Shown here: positions 7,115 to 16,359 of the stretch, one piece after another
Layout of the letters: each line of letters opens with the position of its first letter
Position numbering within the stretch: the stretch's first letter is position 1
NCBI GenBank assembly: GCA_029558715.1
Contig: JAKQEA010000207.1
Coordinates: 1 to 39,847 of the forward strand
DNA length: 39,847 bases
Reading direction: 5' to 3'
From: Bacteroidota bacterium
GTDB lineage: Bacteria > Bacteroidota > Bacteroidia > Chitinophagales > Chitinophagaceae
Notes under the pieces: generated by a model
Database searches by the model: none
Told to the model about the DNA's origin: nothing
Seen by the model: only the letters and a program-made list of their open reading frames with translations
Program-made: the position numbers and the translations under genes

Positions 7115-7828
7115 ATGACAGACCCCTTCAAATACCAGGGTGATGAGTTGGCTTTATTTCAGTATGCAAAAAACTGGAAGAAATACTTCTCCCGGCAGAT
7201 TACTCCTTATATCAACGGACAGGTATTGGAAGTCGGCGCAGGAATTGGCGCCAGCACACTCCTTCTTAACAATGGCATTCCTGTCAAATGGCTGCTGCTG
7301 GAACCTGATAAAGAGATGAGTGAAGTATTAGAGACACTGATTTCAGAAAAAAAACTTCCTGATAATTGCAAAATACAGACAGGAACAATTGACCAGCTAA
7401 CAGCAAAATTTGACGCTATATTATATATAGACGTACTGGAACATATTGAATCAGACAGAGAGGAAATAAGTAAAGCGGCTGCCTTATTAAACAATGGCGG
7501 GCATTTAATAGTGCTCTCTCCTGCTTTTCAATTCCTGTATAATCCATTTGATAAAGCTATTGGTCATTACAGGAGATATAATAAGAGGATGCTCCGCCAA
7601 TTAACCCCTCATACCCTGAAATTGCTGCATTGCAGATATTACGACTCAGCCGGATACTTTGCCGCACTGGTTAATAAGCTGTTACTTCGTCAAAAATATC
7701 CTACCGTCAAACAAGTATTATTCTGGGACAGATGGATCATACCGGTTTCAAGAATTACAGACAAGCTATTGTTTAACAGTTTTGGCAAAAGCATTATTTC
7801 AGTCTGGGAAAAAGAGCAACTGCAATAA
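7115..7828 (+). CDS. Class I SAM-dependent methyltransferase
   Basis: The 237 residues have a Rossmann core with motif I LEVGAGIGA at 38-46, the acidic end of strand 2 at LLLEPD (60-65), and YIDVLEHI at 104-111. The segment FDKAIGHYRRYNKRML is seen in methyltransferases encoded next to polyprenyl-phosphate glycosyltransferases. It starts 3 bases after the glycosyltransferase stop, so the two are surely co-transcribed and probably act on the same product. The methyl acceptor cannot be told; a sugar or lipid-linked glycan is the natural guess. Confidence 0.85.
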   Translation: MTDPFKYQGDELALFQYAKNWKKYFSRQITPYINGQVLEVGAGIGASTLLLNNGIPVKWLLLEPDKEMSEVLETLISEKKLPDNCKIQTGTIDQLTAKFDAILYIDVLEHIESDREEISKAAALLNNGGHLIVLSPAFQFLYNPFDKAIGHYRRYNKRMLRQLTPHTLKLLHCRYYDSAGYFAALVNKLLLRQKYPTVKQVLFWDRWIIPVSRITDKLLFNSFGKSIISVWEKEQLQ

Positions 7829-7841
7829 AACTCCATTTATA

Positions 7842-7849
7842 TAGTTTTG
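7842..7849 (+). promoter_or_regulatory. -7 box before the desaturase gene
   Basis: TAGTTTTG is a full match to TAnnTTTG and lies 12 bases before the ATG at 7861, so a transcript from here would have a very short leader. No matching TTG element was found upstream. The desaturase gene may therefore also be read from its own start. Confidence 0.4.
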
Positions 7850-7860
7850 CAAATACAACT

Positions 7861-8820
7861 ATGCAAAATAACCTGGAAGGAATATCTTTTGATGAAGTAA
7901 TTAATGAAACTGGTACGAGTTATACTGTGTTCAGAACAACTTTGCGTCCCCGCTATACAAAAGTCCTTTCAGATATTATAAAGGGCTATTTCTTTTTATT
8001 GCTTACTTCCAGCCTCGTTTTTCTTTCAGGCCAAACCTATCCATCTTTATGGTGGCTGTATATTCCTGCAGGTAGTATTTTAATCGGATATATTGCTGCC
8101 TATATAGCCCTTTTTATTCATGAGGCAGGACATTACAACATACATCCAGACAAAAAGATAAATGACAGCCTGGCAACATTTTTTCTTTGCCTTCCATTTG
8201 GTCTTTCTATGAAATCATACAGAAAGATACACTGGCAACATCATCTTCACCTGGGTACTCCACAGGATACAGAAACCTCCTATTTTAATGCCCTGACAAA
8301 ACTATTTATCCTGGAAACACTTACGGGTGTTCATTTACTCCGTACTATGCTGAAAAAAGGGACTAATAATATATTAACCAAAGAACAAAGAAAGCAAAGC
8401 GGCATTATGCTGTTTGCGGGATTCTTATTACATGCAATTATTCTGGTATTCTCCTTTCTCAATGGTCATTGGGCATTTGCAATTACATGGATACTGGGAT
8501 TTGGAATTTTTTTCCCCTTTTTTGCCACCGTCAGGCAGATATTGGAACACCGGGACGAATTGGCGAACCATGCCACTAATTTCAATAAAATACCGCATGG
8601 CAAAGTGAGCAGACTATTTATTCATACATTCTTAAGCAGCAGTTTTGGGGCGGCTGGATTCACCCGGCACATGATACATCATTGGGATCCACAGATATCA
8701 TATACCCGGTTAAAAGATATTGAGGATTTTCTCCTTCATAATAAAAAAACTGAAGAAATAATCCACTCATCAAAAACATCCTACTCCTCAGTACTTAAAA
8801 AGCTCCTGGCCGCACCTTGA
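7861..8820 (+). CDS. Fatty-acid-desaturase-like membrane di-iron enzyme
   Basis: The family uses a histidine-bound di-iron centre to desaturate or hydroxylate lipid chains in the membrane. The 319 residues show all three histidine boxes: HEAGH at 87-91, HWQHH at 124-128 and HMIHH at 270-274. A further His at QILEHR (230) is present, and four to five hydrophobic segments lie between. It is not a typical acyl-CoA or phospholipid desaturase by context: it lies between two methyltransferase genes in a glycan cluster, so it may act on the lipid part of a glycolipid or on a carotenoid-like chain. Its stop overlaps the start of the next gene (TTGA). Confidence 0.85.
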   Translation: MQNNLEGISFDEVINETGTSYTVFRTTLRPRYTKVLSDIIKGYFFLLLTSSLVFLSGQTYPSLWWLYIPAGSILIGYIAAYIALFIHEAGHYNIHPDKKINDSLATFFLCLPFGLSMKSYRKIHWQHHLHLGTPQDTETSYFNALTKLFILETLTGVHLLRTMLKKGTNNILTKEQRKQSGIMLFAGFLLHAIILVFSFLNGHWAFAITWILGFGIFFPFFATVRQILEHRDELANHATNFNKIPHGKVSRLFIHTFLSSSFGAAGFTRHMIHHWDPQISYTRLKDIEDFLLHNKKTEEIIHSSKTSYSSVLKKLLAAP

Positions 8821-9752
8821 ATTCCGCTTCCATATATTGCCCGGTTTGCCATCAAAAAAATACCAGCATATGGAGTGTGGCCAAAGACTACGAATATCAT
8901 TCCGTAAAAGAAGACTTTACATATTATCATTGTGCCGACTGCGGAACTATCTTTATACACCCCATACCTCTTAGCCAGCTTAAAAAAATATACCCTTCCA
9001 ACTATTATTCATTCGTCAACGTTTCAAAAAACATAGTTGTTAAAATAAAAGAATGGCTGGATAAAAGATTTTTCAGAAAAATCTTATCCGGGTTAAACAC
9101 CAATAAAATTGATGTACTTGATGTTGGCGGAGGGACAGGCTGGATTCTTGATGTATTAAAGAAAACTGATAGCCGTGTTGGATTTACACAAATCGCAGAT
9201 ATTGATGAAAAAGCAAGGATCATAGCTGAGCAGAATGGACATGCTTATTTTAAAGGAACCATTGAAGAGTTTAATACAGACAAAAGATTCCATCTTATAC
9301 TGATGCTTAACCTCATAGAGCATGTTGCAAACCCATTAGCAGTCATACAAAAAGCAGAAACACTACTGAATCCCGGAGGTATAATAATTATCAAAACACC
9401 CAATACTGATAGCTGGGATGCAAGACTTTTCAGAAGAACTTACTGGGGAGGGCTTCACAGCCCCAGGCACTGGGTTATTTTCTCAGAAAAGAGTTTTAAA
9501 CTATTGCTGCAATCAACAAGACTAAATATCAGGAAACTAAACTATACACAGGGAGCTCCTTTCTGGGCATTCAGCATCATAGCTGCTTTACATCGTAAAA
9601 GAATAATCCGCATTTCAGCCCAAAGGCCTATAATCTTTCATTGGCTCTTCGCTCCCATCAGCGCTTTATTTGCCCTTTTTGACTTTGTACGGAAGTCTTT
9701 TGCCAAAACATCGCAGATGTTTATACTTCTTACCAATGAGGAAAATCAATAA
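8817..9752 (+). CDS. SAM-dependent methyltransferase with an N-terminal zinc ribbon, TTG start
   Basis: The 311 residues begin with a zinc-ribbon-like pair, CPVC at 8-11 and CADC at 39-42. A class I methyltransferase core follows, with motif I LDVGGGTG at 101-108, LNLIEHV and the PNTDSWDARLFRRTYWGG region. A hydrophobic patch (about 272-287) near the end may rest on the membrane. The layout is common among methyltransferases in O-antigen and sugar-modification clusters. The frame is closed by a stop at 8796 and has no ATG or GTG before the zinc ribbon, so TTG at 8817, overlapping the desaturase TGA, is the only usual start. Coupled translation with the desaturase is therefore likely. Confidence 0.85.
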   Translation: MNSASIYCPVCHQKNTSIWSVAKDYEYHSVKEDFTYYHCADCGTIFIHPIPLSQLKKIYPSNYYSFVNVSKNIVVKIKEWLDKRFFRKILSGLNTNKIDVLDVGGGTGWILDVLKKTDSRVGFTQIADIDEKARIIAEQNGHAYFKGTIEEFNTDKRFHLILMLNLIEHVANPLAVIQKAETLLNPGGIIIIKTPNTDSWDARLFRRTYWGGLHSPRHWVIFSEKSFKLLLQSTRLNIRKLNYTQGAPFWAFSIIAALHRKRIIRISAQRPIIFHWLFAPISALFALFDFVRKSFAKTSQMFILLTNEENQ

Positions 9753-9809
9753 GGGTGTTTTGATGATTTTTTTATCTATTTTGTAGCTGTCAACCAGGCG
9801 AAAAATTAC

Positions 9810-12005
9810 ATGAATATTACCGGCATCTTTGGGCAAAAACATGTTCACTACAAGAACTATCTTTTGTTGTTACTCATTTGCCTGCTCGCCTACTGGCCAT
9901 TGACCTTTAACATATTCAGTGTAAAAAATGATGCCATTCATTACTTTCTGCCCTATCGTTTCAATATCAGTGAAGCAATAAGAAATGGGGAATGGCCATT
10001 CTGGAGCCCCTATATTTATCTTGGCAATCCTATCTATGGAGATATGCAAAGTGGCGTATGGAATCCCTTCGTATGGCTATTTTCCTGCATCAGCAGATAT
10101 AATATTACTTTATTCCACTGGGAAAATCTGCTTTATATCTTCCTTGCCGGCGCTGGAATGTATAAACTAACCAATCGCCTGACATTACATACACATGCCG
10201 CTTTACTGATTGCCGTAAGTTATATGCTCAGCGGATTTATGCTCAGTGGGCAACTTATAAACTGGCTGGCGTCTGCTGCTTTTATTCCATTTGTCATACA
10301 TTATTACACATTACTATTGAATACAGAAAGAAATGAGTATGCAATCAAGACTGGCATTGCTTTGTTTTTTTTATTTACTGCAGGCTATCCCTCTTTTTTT
10401 ATCATGGCCTGTTATATCTTATTATTCCTTTTTTTTCTTACGATCGTAAGAAAACTCAGACTTAAAGAGTCAAAGACTCCCAAATGGAGCTTATTTTCTT
10501 TACAACATCTTTTTCTGATCCTCGTTTTCGTGGGATTATCTTTACCGGCAATAGTCTCCTATATTGATCTTTTACCTTACTACCAGAGAGGAAGGGGAGT
10601 CAGCTATACAGAAGCTGTCATTAACTCGTTTGAGTGGCAGCATTTCCTTTCAGTATTTTTTCCTTCCTCTATCAGCGCTACCGACATTAGTTCATCAACA
10701 GATATTACCCTAAGAAATGTATACACCGGTATATTTCCCTTACTATTACTATTTGCTTTCCCTCCAAAGCTAAACAGAAGGAATATCTTACTGATCAGCC
10801 TGGCCCTTTTTACTGTACTATTCAGCATGGGCGACCTTATTCCGCTTCGAAGGTTATGCTATGATTACCTGCCGCTAATGAATACATTCAGGCATCCTTC
10901 CCAGGTACGGTTATTTTTTATTTTCGCTGTACTCTTACTGGCTGCGCCCGGAGTTAGCTATTTCCTAAAAAACCATTCTAACTTCCAAATTTTAAGCAAA
11001 GTAAATCTGCCAGCATTAACAATTGCGGGGATTATATTAATAATAACAATAACTGCAATCATCCAATCAGGCATCCCTGTATTTTTTAATCCCATTAATA
11101 ACAACCCAATAACAACATCAATAAAAGATGTTATTGATAATATATCGCTTAGTGATGCAGTTATTGTAAACGGTATCATTCAACTGGCATTCATTGCCGC
11201 TTTTGCTATTTGGGTCAGGAGAATAAGAAGAAGAATTCGGATATTTTCATTTCTATGGATTGGAAACCTTTTTATAATGTCACAATTTACCCTGCCATCA
11301 ACATTTGTTGGGAAAACCACTCCGACAGAAATAAATACACTAATAAACCACTCTCCGCCAGGCTATCCAACGGAAGTATTGAAAAACACAATCAGCGAAA
11401 ACAGCAAGAATACTACCGATAATTTTAATAAGATTGCCCTTTCTAATTTCTATAACAAACAGATCGGTATAAGTAAAACGGTAAACTCACCCGCATTTTT
11501 ACAACAACAGGAACAGTTTATAAATAATGAGTTGCTTTACCATTATATAGCTTCTTTCCCTGTTGTATATATTGCGGATCAGACCCTGAGTCTTAAAGAT
11601 TCAAATAAGCTTAAAACAAATGATAGCTGTAACTACGCATTCACAGACACGGTTTTAGTAACAGATAAAAGCTGTGATAAACCCAATAAAGCACAGATAA
11701 TTAAATTGTCTGCAAACAAGTTCGAAATTGAAACTGAAATGAACCGGCCGGGGTTCCTTGTATTGACCCAAAATTATAACCATAACTGGAAAGCCACGGT
11801 TGATAAAAAACCGGAAATGGTTTATAAAACCAATCTCAGCTTTATGGGTAGCTTATTAGCTACTGGCAAGCATACGATTATTTTTGAATTTTTCCCCGCC
11901 AATACTGTAAAAGCTATATGGATAATGTGCGGCACAATCCTCATTCTTTTATTACTCGGAACTGTATCTTTAGTCAGGCAATTAAAAGTCTCTACTATTG
12001 ACTAA
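9810..12005 (+). CDS. YfhO-like large membrane protein, GT-C fold
   Basis: The 731 residues hold about a dozen membrane helices over the first 480 positions, one at the C-terminus (about 703-724), and a soluble domain at roughly 500-700 on the outer side. The first loop after helix 1 has KNDAIHYFLPYR with Asp41, the place where GT-C transferases keep their catalytic acid. The WPFWSPYIYLGNPIYGDMQ stretch is typical of the YfhO family. YfhO proteins in Gram-positives help add sugars to lipoteichoic acid. Here the protein probably takes sugars from the polyprenyl-phosphate donor made by the upstream glycosyltransferase. It overlaps the next gene by one base (TAATG). Confidence 0.85.
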   Translation: MNITGIFGQKHVHYKNYLLLLLICLLAYWPLTFNIFSVKNDAIHYFLPYRFNISEAIRNGEWPFWSPYIYLGNPIYGDMQSGVWNPFVWLFSCISRYNITLFHWENLLYIFLAGAGMYKLTNRLTLHTHAALLIAVSYMLSGFMLSGQLINWLASAAFIPFVIHYYTLLLNTERNEYAIKTGIALFFLFTAGYPSFFIMACYILLFLFFLTIVRKLRLKESKTPKWSLFSLQHLFLILVFVGLSLPAIVSYIDLLPYYQRGRGVSYTEAVINSFEWQHFLSVFFPSSISATDISSSTDITLRNVYTGIFPLLLLFAFPPKLNRRNILLISLALFTVLFSMGDLIPLRRLCYDYLPLMNTFRHPSQVRLFFIFAVLLLAAPGVSYFLKNHSNFQILSKVNLPALTIAGIILIITITAIIQSGIPVFFNPINNNPITTSIKDVIDNISLSDAVIVNGIIQLAFIAAFAIWVRRIRRRIRIFSFLWIGNLFIMSQFTLPSTFVGKTTPTEINTLINHSPPGYPTEVLKNTISENSKNTTDNFNKIALSNFYNKQIGISKTVNSPAFLQQQEQFINNELLYHYIASFPVVYIADQTLSLKDSNKLKTNDSCNYAFTDTVLVTDKSCDKPNKAQIIKLSANKFEIETEMNRPGFLVLTQNYNHNWKATVDKKPEMVYKTNLSFMGSLLATGKHTIIFEFFPANTVKAIWIMCGTILILLLLGTVSLVRQLKVSTID

Positions 12006-13585
12006 TGAACAGGAACAGAATAATATTATTATCCCTGCTATTATCATTACCGGTAATTCTCTTTTTGCTACACCACTACTTCTATCATAGCAATGAACTC
12101 CAACCAACCGGCTTTACTGTTGATGAGAATATACTGTATATGTCCTACGCCAGGCAGTATGTTGACCAGGAAAATTTTTCCCTTTATTACTCTAACCCTT
12201 TTAATGGAAATCCTGAATCAGCAAAAATATATTTCCAACCAATTAATTTTCTTTTTGCCGCTGCAATAAAAGCAGGTCTTGACCCAGGATTGACTTTTTC
12301 ACTTTTTGGGCTTCTCATGGCAATTTTTTGCATCTATACAGGAATACTAATAATTCAGCATCTTTTGGCTGGACAAAAAAATCAAACGCTTATTTCACTA
12401 CTCTTTACCTGGGGTGGCGGATTAACTGCCATAGCTGGTTTCGCCGCTGCTTTTTTCCTTTCTGATCAACAGCCGTCATCCTGGCTTGACAGTATTCATA
12501 CAGCTGACCCTGCAAATGGCTGGTGGGGACTAAATTGGGGAAGAAATCTATTTATTCCTTTAGAAGCCTACTACCATTTTTTGTTCTTATTAAATATTTA
12601 CCTGGTTTTAAAACATAAATGGAAAGCAGCTATTGCAGCAGCTTTCTTTCTTTCTATATCACATCCATTCACTGGGATTGAATACTTACTTATAATAAAT
12701 GGCTGGATCCTTGTTGAAAAACTATGGTTTAAGAACAAGGAAATACCATTCTTTTACTGGGCAGGTAGTATGGCTGTAACATTTTTTCATGCCTGGTACT
12801 ACCTGTTTTACCTGAACAGCTTTCCAGAACATCAACAACTATTCTCTCAATACAGTGCCAGCTGGACTTATAGTCTCCGTATTGCCATTCCAGCTTATCT
12901 GATTGTTGCTATTTTATCTGTTTTTGCTGTAAGAATTAATAAAACAACTACCATTCTTTCGCAGCCACATCAGCGTTTATTTTTATGCTGGGCGGCTATT
13001 GCATTTCTGCTTTCCAAGCATGAATGGTTTATCAGGCCAATGCAGCCAATTCATTTTACCCGGGGTTATATCTGGGCCGGGTTATTCCTTCTTTCTTTAC
13101 CTGCTTTGTTATGGTTAATTAATGAATCAAAAAAGAATCAGCTAAAGAAATGGTTATTTACAGGATTTATTATTCTTTTCCTTGCAGACAATATCCTGTG
13201 GACAGTTAATATCCTGAGAAAAAAAGAAACTACTGAATGGGAAGGGCATATTACTAAAGACACCAAAGAAGTACTTGAGTTTCTAAAAGATAACAGTACT
13301 GTAAATGACCTGCTAATTGGCAACGCTGTACTTATAAATTATATATCCCATGCTTATTGCCCTGCTAATTCATGGGTATCGCACCCTTATAATACACCTA
13401 ACCGGGAGGACAGAATAGTACAGGAGAAAAATTTTCTGAGAACAGGAGCAATGCCAGCCGATTGGAAGAACAGAAGAGTTCTACTAATTACTGATAAGGA
13501 AAGTAATGATTCAATAATAACAAAACCTGATTTTTTTAAAGAAAGAATATTTGAAAATAGCCGCTACAGCATTTTTAATCTGTAA
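12005..13585 (+). CDS. GT-C-like polytopic membrane protein of unknown function
   Basis: I do not recognise a named family. The 526 residues have about ten hydrophobic helices. After the first helix comes [17 protein letters not shown] with Asp40-Glu41, the position of the catalytic acid in GT-C glycosyltransferases, and then the [19 protein letters not shown] segment. A short soluble tail follows the last helix. It is translationally coupled to the YfhO-like gene upstream, so the two probably act in one step or one after the other. The 3' end overlaps the convergent hscA by 11 bases. A second transferase, or a flippase-like partner, are the alternatives. Confidence 0.75.
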   Translation: MNRNRIILLSLLLSLPVILFLLHHYFYHSNELQPTGFTVDENILYMSYARQYVDQENFSLYYSNPFNGNPESAKIYFQPINFLFAAAIKAGLDPGLTFSLFGLLMAIFCIYTGILIIQHLLAGQKNQTLISLLFTWGGGLTAIAGFAAAFFLSDQQPSSWLDSIHTADPANGWWGLNWGRNLFIPLEAYYHFLFLLNIYLVLKHKWKAAIAAAFFLSISHPFTGIEYLLIINGWILVEKLWFKNKEIPFFYWAGSMAVTFFHAWYYLFYLNSFPEHQQLFSQYSASWTYSLRIAIPAYLIVAILSVFAVRINKTTTILSQPHQRLFLCWAAIAFLLSKHEWFIRPMQPIHFTRGYIWAGLFLLSLPALLWLINESKKNQLKKWLFTGFIILFLADNILWTVNILRKKETTEWEGHITKDTKEVLEFLKDNSTVNDLLIGNAVLINYISHAYCPANSWVSHPYNTPNREDRIVQEKNFLRTGAMPADWKNRRVLLITDKESNDSIITKPDFFKERIFENSRYSIFNL

Positions 13586-15437
13586 TACTTTTCCCTTTCA
13601 TTGCCTTACTGATCGCTTCATCCATTAATCTTTCTGCATAAGGCCTGGAAATTTCGTTTAGTTTTTCTATACCTGCCTGTATTTCATCCTTTACTCCTTT
13701 AGTGATCAGGACAGTTAAAGCATCCATTGCCTGCCGGGTTTGTCGCATCTCCTCTTCCGATAAAAAATTACTATTCTTTACTATAAACTGGATCGTTGTA
13801 TCAATTATCTGCTTCGCTTCCGTTTGCGCCTCAACCAAAGCTCTGACCTGGATATCTTCCCTGGCATGAGCAATCGAATCCATCAGCATTTTTTCCACCT
13901 TTGTATCTGTAAGGCCATACTGGGGTTTCACTTCTATACTTTGTTCTACGCCACTTCTTAATTCCTTCGCATTTACCACCAGGATACCATCCGCATTCAC
14001 TAAAAAAGAAACCTCAACCTTTGGTAAACCAGCTGGCATACCCGGAATACCGGTTAAATTAAACTCAGCCAGTTTCCTGTTATCCTTCACTAAATCCCTT
14101 TCACCCTGGAAAACAGCTATTCTCATACTTCCCTGTCCATCTTTTTGGGTAGTATACTGTCTTGCCGCCTTTGATGGAATTTTCGAATTCCTTGGAATCA
14201 GTACATCCATCAGTCCACCCATCGTTTCAATACCCAGTGAAAGAGGTGTTATATCAAGTAACAAAAGATCTTTATTGTTACCAGCTAAAATATCAGCCTG
14301 TACAGCGGCTCCTAATGCTACCACCTCATCCGGATTTAAAGAATAATGAACATTCTTTCCAAAAAAATTGCTGACATTTTGTTTTACCAGCGGCACTCTT
14401 GTAGAACCACCAACCATAACAACCTCATCCATATCGCCGATTGCCAGATCAGCATCTTTCAGAGCATTCTTACATGATTGAATAGTTCTTTCTACCAGCG
14501 GAAGAATGAGACTTTCAAACTGCTTTTTAGTCAATTTAATCTCCTGGCCAGCAACTTTGCCTCTAAAATTATCAGAACCAGTAAGCATTTTTTTGGCTTC
14601 TTCAGCCATAAGACGAAGCTCTTGTGCAAGATTCTTATGGACACTCAATTCTTCATCAGTAATACCCAATTCTGTGGCCCAACATTTCACAATCTTCCTG
14701 TCAAAATCATCACCGCCCAAATAAGTATCCCCATTAGTGGATAGTACTTCAAAAATGCCTCCGTTTATTCTTAGGATTGAAATATCAAATGTCCCCCCAC
14801 CCAAATCATAAACGGCAATAGTTTTTGTTTCCTCCCTGCTGAGACCCATTCCATAAGCGAGACTTGCGGCAGTAGGCTCATTCACAATACGCAAAACATC
14901 CAGTCCGGCTAATTTTCCTGCATCCCGGGTTGCCTGTCGTTGCGCATCACTAAAATAAGCAGGTACTGTAATTACAGCCTTAGTGACTGGTGTCTTTAAT
15001 ATATGTTCTGCTCTTGCTTTTAATTCCTTTAATATAAAAGAAGATAATTCTACCGGCGAATAAAACCTGGCTCCTACTTGTATTTTCACCAGGCTCTCAG
15101 TATTATCATCAATTATTTTATAACTGAAAAAAGAAGAATGCTCTTTTACGTCACTATACGATTTTCCCATCAAACGCTTAACTGAAAAAATAGTGTTCTC
15201 CGGTTCAGTAATCAGGAATTTCTTCGCCTCATCACCCACTGCGATTTGCCCTTCATTTCCGAAATGCACAATCGATGGAACAAGAGCCATTCCGTCATGC
15301 TCCTTCAAAACAACAGGTTGTCCTGTCTCAGGATGAATGATTGCTACCAGGCTATTAGTCGTACCCAGATCGATCCCGACAATCATTTCCTGTTTTTGCA
15401 GGCTGCCAGTTGCTATATTAATACCAATCTTCGCCAT
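13575..15437 (-). CDS. hscA: Hsp70 chaperone HscA (Fe-S cluster assembly type)
   Basis: HscA, with the J-protein HscB, releases iron-sulfur clusters from the scaffold IscU. The 620-residue length matches HscA (about 616) rather than DnaK (about 640). The ATPase domain has GIDLGTTNS at 21-29, [11 protein letters not shown] and [11 protein letters not shown]. The substrate domain follows, and the protein ends in [19 protein letters not shown], close to the HscA end and unlike the acidic tail of DnaK. Phrases such as [20 protein letters not shown] also favour HscA. It follows a FkbM-like methyltransferase by 5 bases and is not next to iscU or hscB here. Confidence 0.88.
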   Translation of the reverse strand: MAKIGINIATGSLQKQEMIVGIDLGTTNSLVAIIHPETGQPVVLKEHDGMALVPSIVHFGNEGQIAVGDEAKKFLITEPENTIFSVKRLMGKSYSDVKEHSSFFSYKIIDDNTESLVKIQVGARFYSPVELSSFILKELKARAEHILKTPVTKAVITVPAYFSDAQRQATRDAGKLAGLDVLRIVNEPTAASLAYGMGLSREETKTIAVYDLGGGTFDISILRINGGIFEVLSTNGDTYLGGDDFDRKIVKCWATELGITDEELSVHKNLAQELRLMAEEAKKMLTGSDNFRGKVAGQEIKLTKKQFESLILPLVERTIQSCKNALKDADLAIGDMDEVVMVGGSTRVPLVKQNVSNFFGKNVHYSLNPDEVVALGAAVQADILAGNNKDLLLLDITPLSLGIETMGGLMDVLIPRNSKIPSKAARQYTTQKDGQGSMRIAVFQGERDLVKDNRKLAEFNLTGIPGMPAGLPKVEVSFLVNADGILVVNAKELRSGVEQSIEVKPQYGLTDTKVEKMLMDSIAHAREDIQVRALVEAQTEAKQIIDTTIQFIVKNSNFLSEEEMRQTRQAMDALTVLITKGVKDEIQAGIEKLNEISRPYAERLMDEAISKAMKGKSITD

Positions 15438-15442
15438 TATTA

Positions 15443-16276
15443 CTAATTAACCGTTATAAATTTATGTGTCGTAAAAAATGATTCAGGGTAAAATGATTGT
15501 ATTGTTTCCGTATCTGATAGAACTGAGTCAACACTTTCTTCCATTATATTTTCTTCCTGCCTGACAAAGAAAAGATTATACCCTTGCCTGTTAGAGCCGG
15601 CCATTTTGTATCCTTTCATTTTACCCAGCTTTCGCATTGCCTCTACCGACGCTCCATTATACATTTTATCAACTGAATGATGATTATTATCGCCATAGGG
15701 CACTATCAGATCTTTCTTGCCAAATTCCACCTTTGCCTCTATCACCACAATTCTTGGTTTAATTTTCTCAATCGCCTTCCATATCCAATAATCATTACCA
15801 TCGATATCTATTGACAATAAACCAATCTCTCCATTTATCCCGGCTCTGCTTAGTATCTCGTTTACATTATCTGCCAATACCATTTCATTTAAGATCCGGG
15901 TATTCTGTCCTTTATCAACAACTGATTGATAAAATCGTTTGCCTATAGCGAGCTGTTTTTCACTTTTATCAATAAAAATTCCTTCCCACCCATAATGAAC
16001 AGCAAGATTAGCGCAGTTACTTTTTATACAGTCTCCTGATCCGATATCGACAAATACTGAAGGCACATCGGCCATCTGGTTTAGCAAATAAAGTATTATT
16101 CCATCTTCTCCATGATAAGTGAAATTGTTGTAAGACGCCTCACACAATTTTGTTATAGATTTTTCCCTGATCCTGTTACACCAGGCATCCATATCGGATC
16201 TTTTCGCCGCCTGCTTTTGGCGGTAATACATCCAACCTGAAAAATACTTTTTTATGAAGGCTTTAAATGAATGCAT
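15443..16276 (-). CDS. FkbM-like SAM-dependent methyltransferase
   Basis: The 277 residues have the glycine-rich SAM motif [13 protein letters not shown] at 75-87, an acidic strand end [10 protein letters not shown], and [14 protein letters not shown], which fit FkbM-type methyltransferases. A basic N-terminus ([20 protein letters not shown]) may lie on the membrane. The acceptor is unknown; related proteins methylate sugars. It lies just after the porU terminator and 5 bases before hscA, so it may share a message with the chaperone although no functional link is known. The upstream promoter was not clear. Confidence 0.75.
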   Translation of the reverse strand: MHSFKAFIKKYFSGWMYYRQKQAAKRSDMDAWCNRIREKSITKLCEASYNNFTYHGEDGIILYLLNQMADVPSVFVDIGSGDCIKSNCANLAVHYGWEGIFIDKSEKQLAIGKRFYQSVVDKGQNTRILNEMVLADNVNEILSRAGINGEIGLLSIDIDGNDYWIWKAIEKIKPRIVVIEAKVEFGKKDLIVPYGDNNHHSVDKMYNGASVEAMRKLGKMKGYKMAGSNRQGYNLFFVRQEENIMEESVDSVLSDTETIQSFYPESFFTTHKFITVN

Positions 16277-16311
16277 TTATACAAACAGCAAAATTCGTTT
16301 ATCATTAGCGT

Positions 16312-16340
16312 AAAAAAAAGTCCTGCAAATGCAGGACTTT
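16312..16340 (-). terminator. Intrinsic terminator after the PorU2-like gene
   Basis: Arms 16317-16326 and 16331-16340 form a perfect 10-bp stem (AAAGTCCTGC on the minus strand) with a 4-base loop, and an 8-base T-run follows on the minus strand. It closes the porV2-porU2 unit. Confidence 0.9.
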
Positions 16341-16359
16341 ACGTATTCGGGAATATTTT

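Noticed and set aside
13575-15437. Reading the Hsp70 as DnaK
   Set aside because: Length, the C-terminal end and several phrases fit HscA; there is no grpE or dnaJ beside it.
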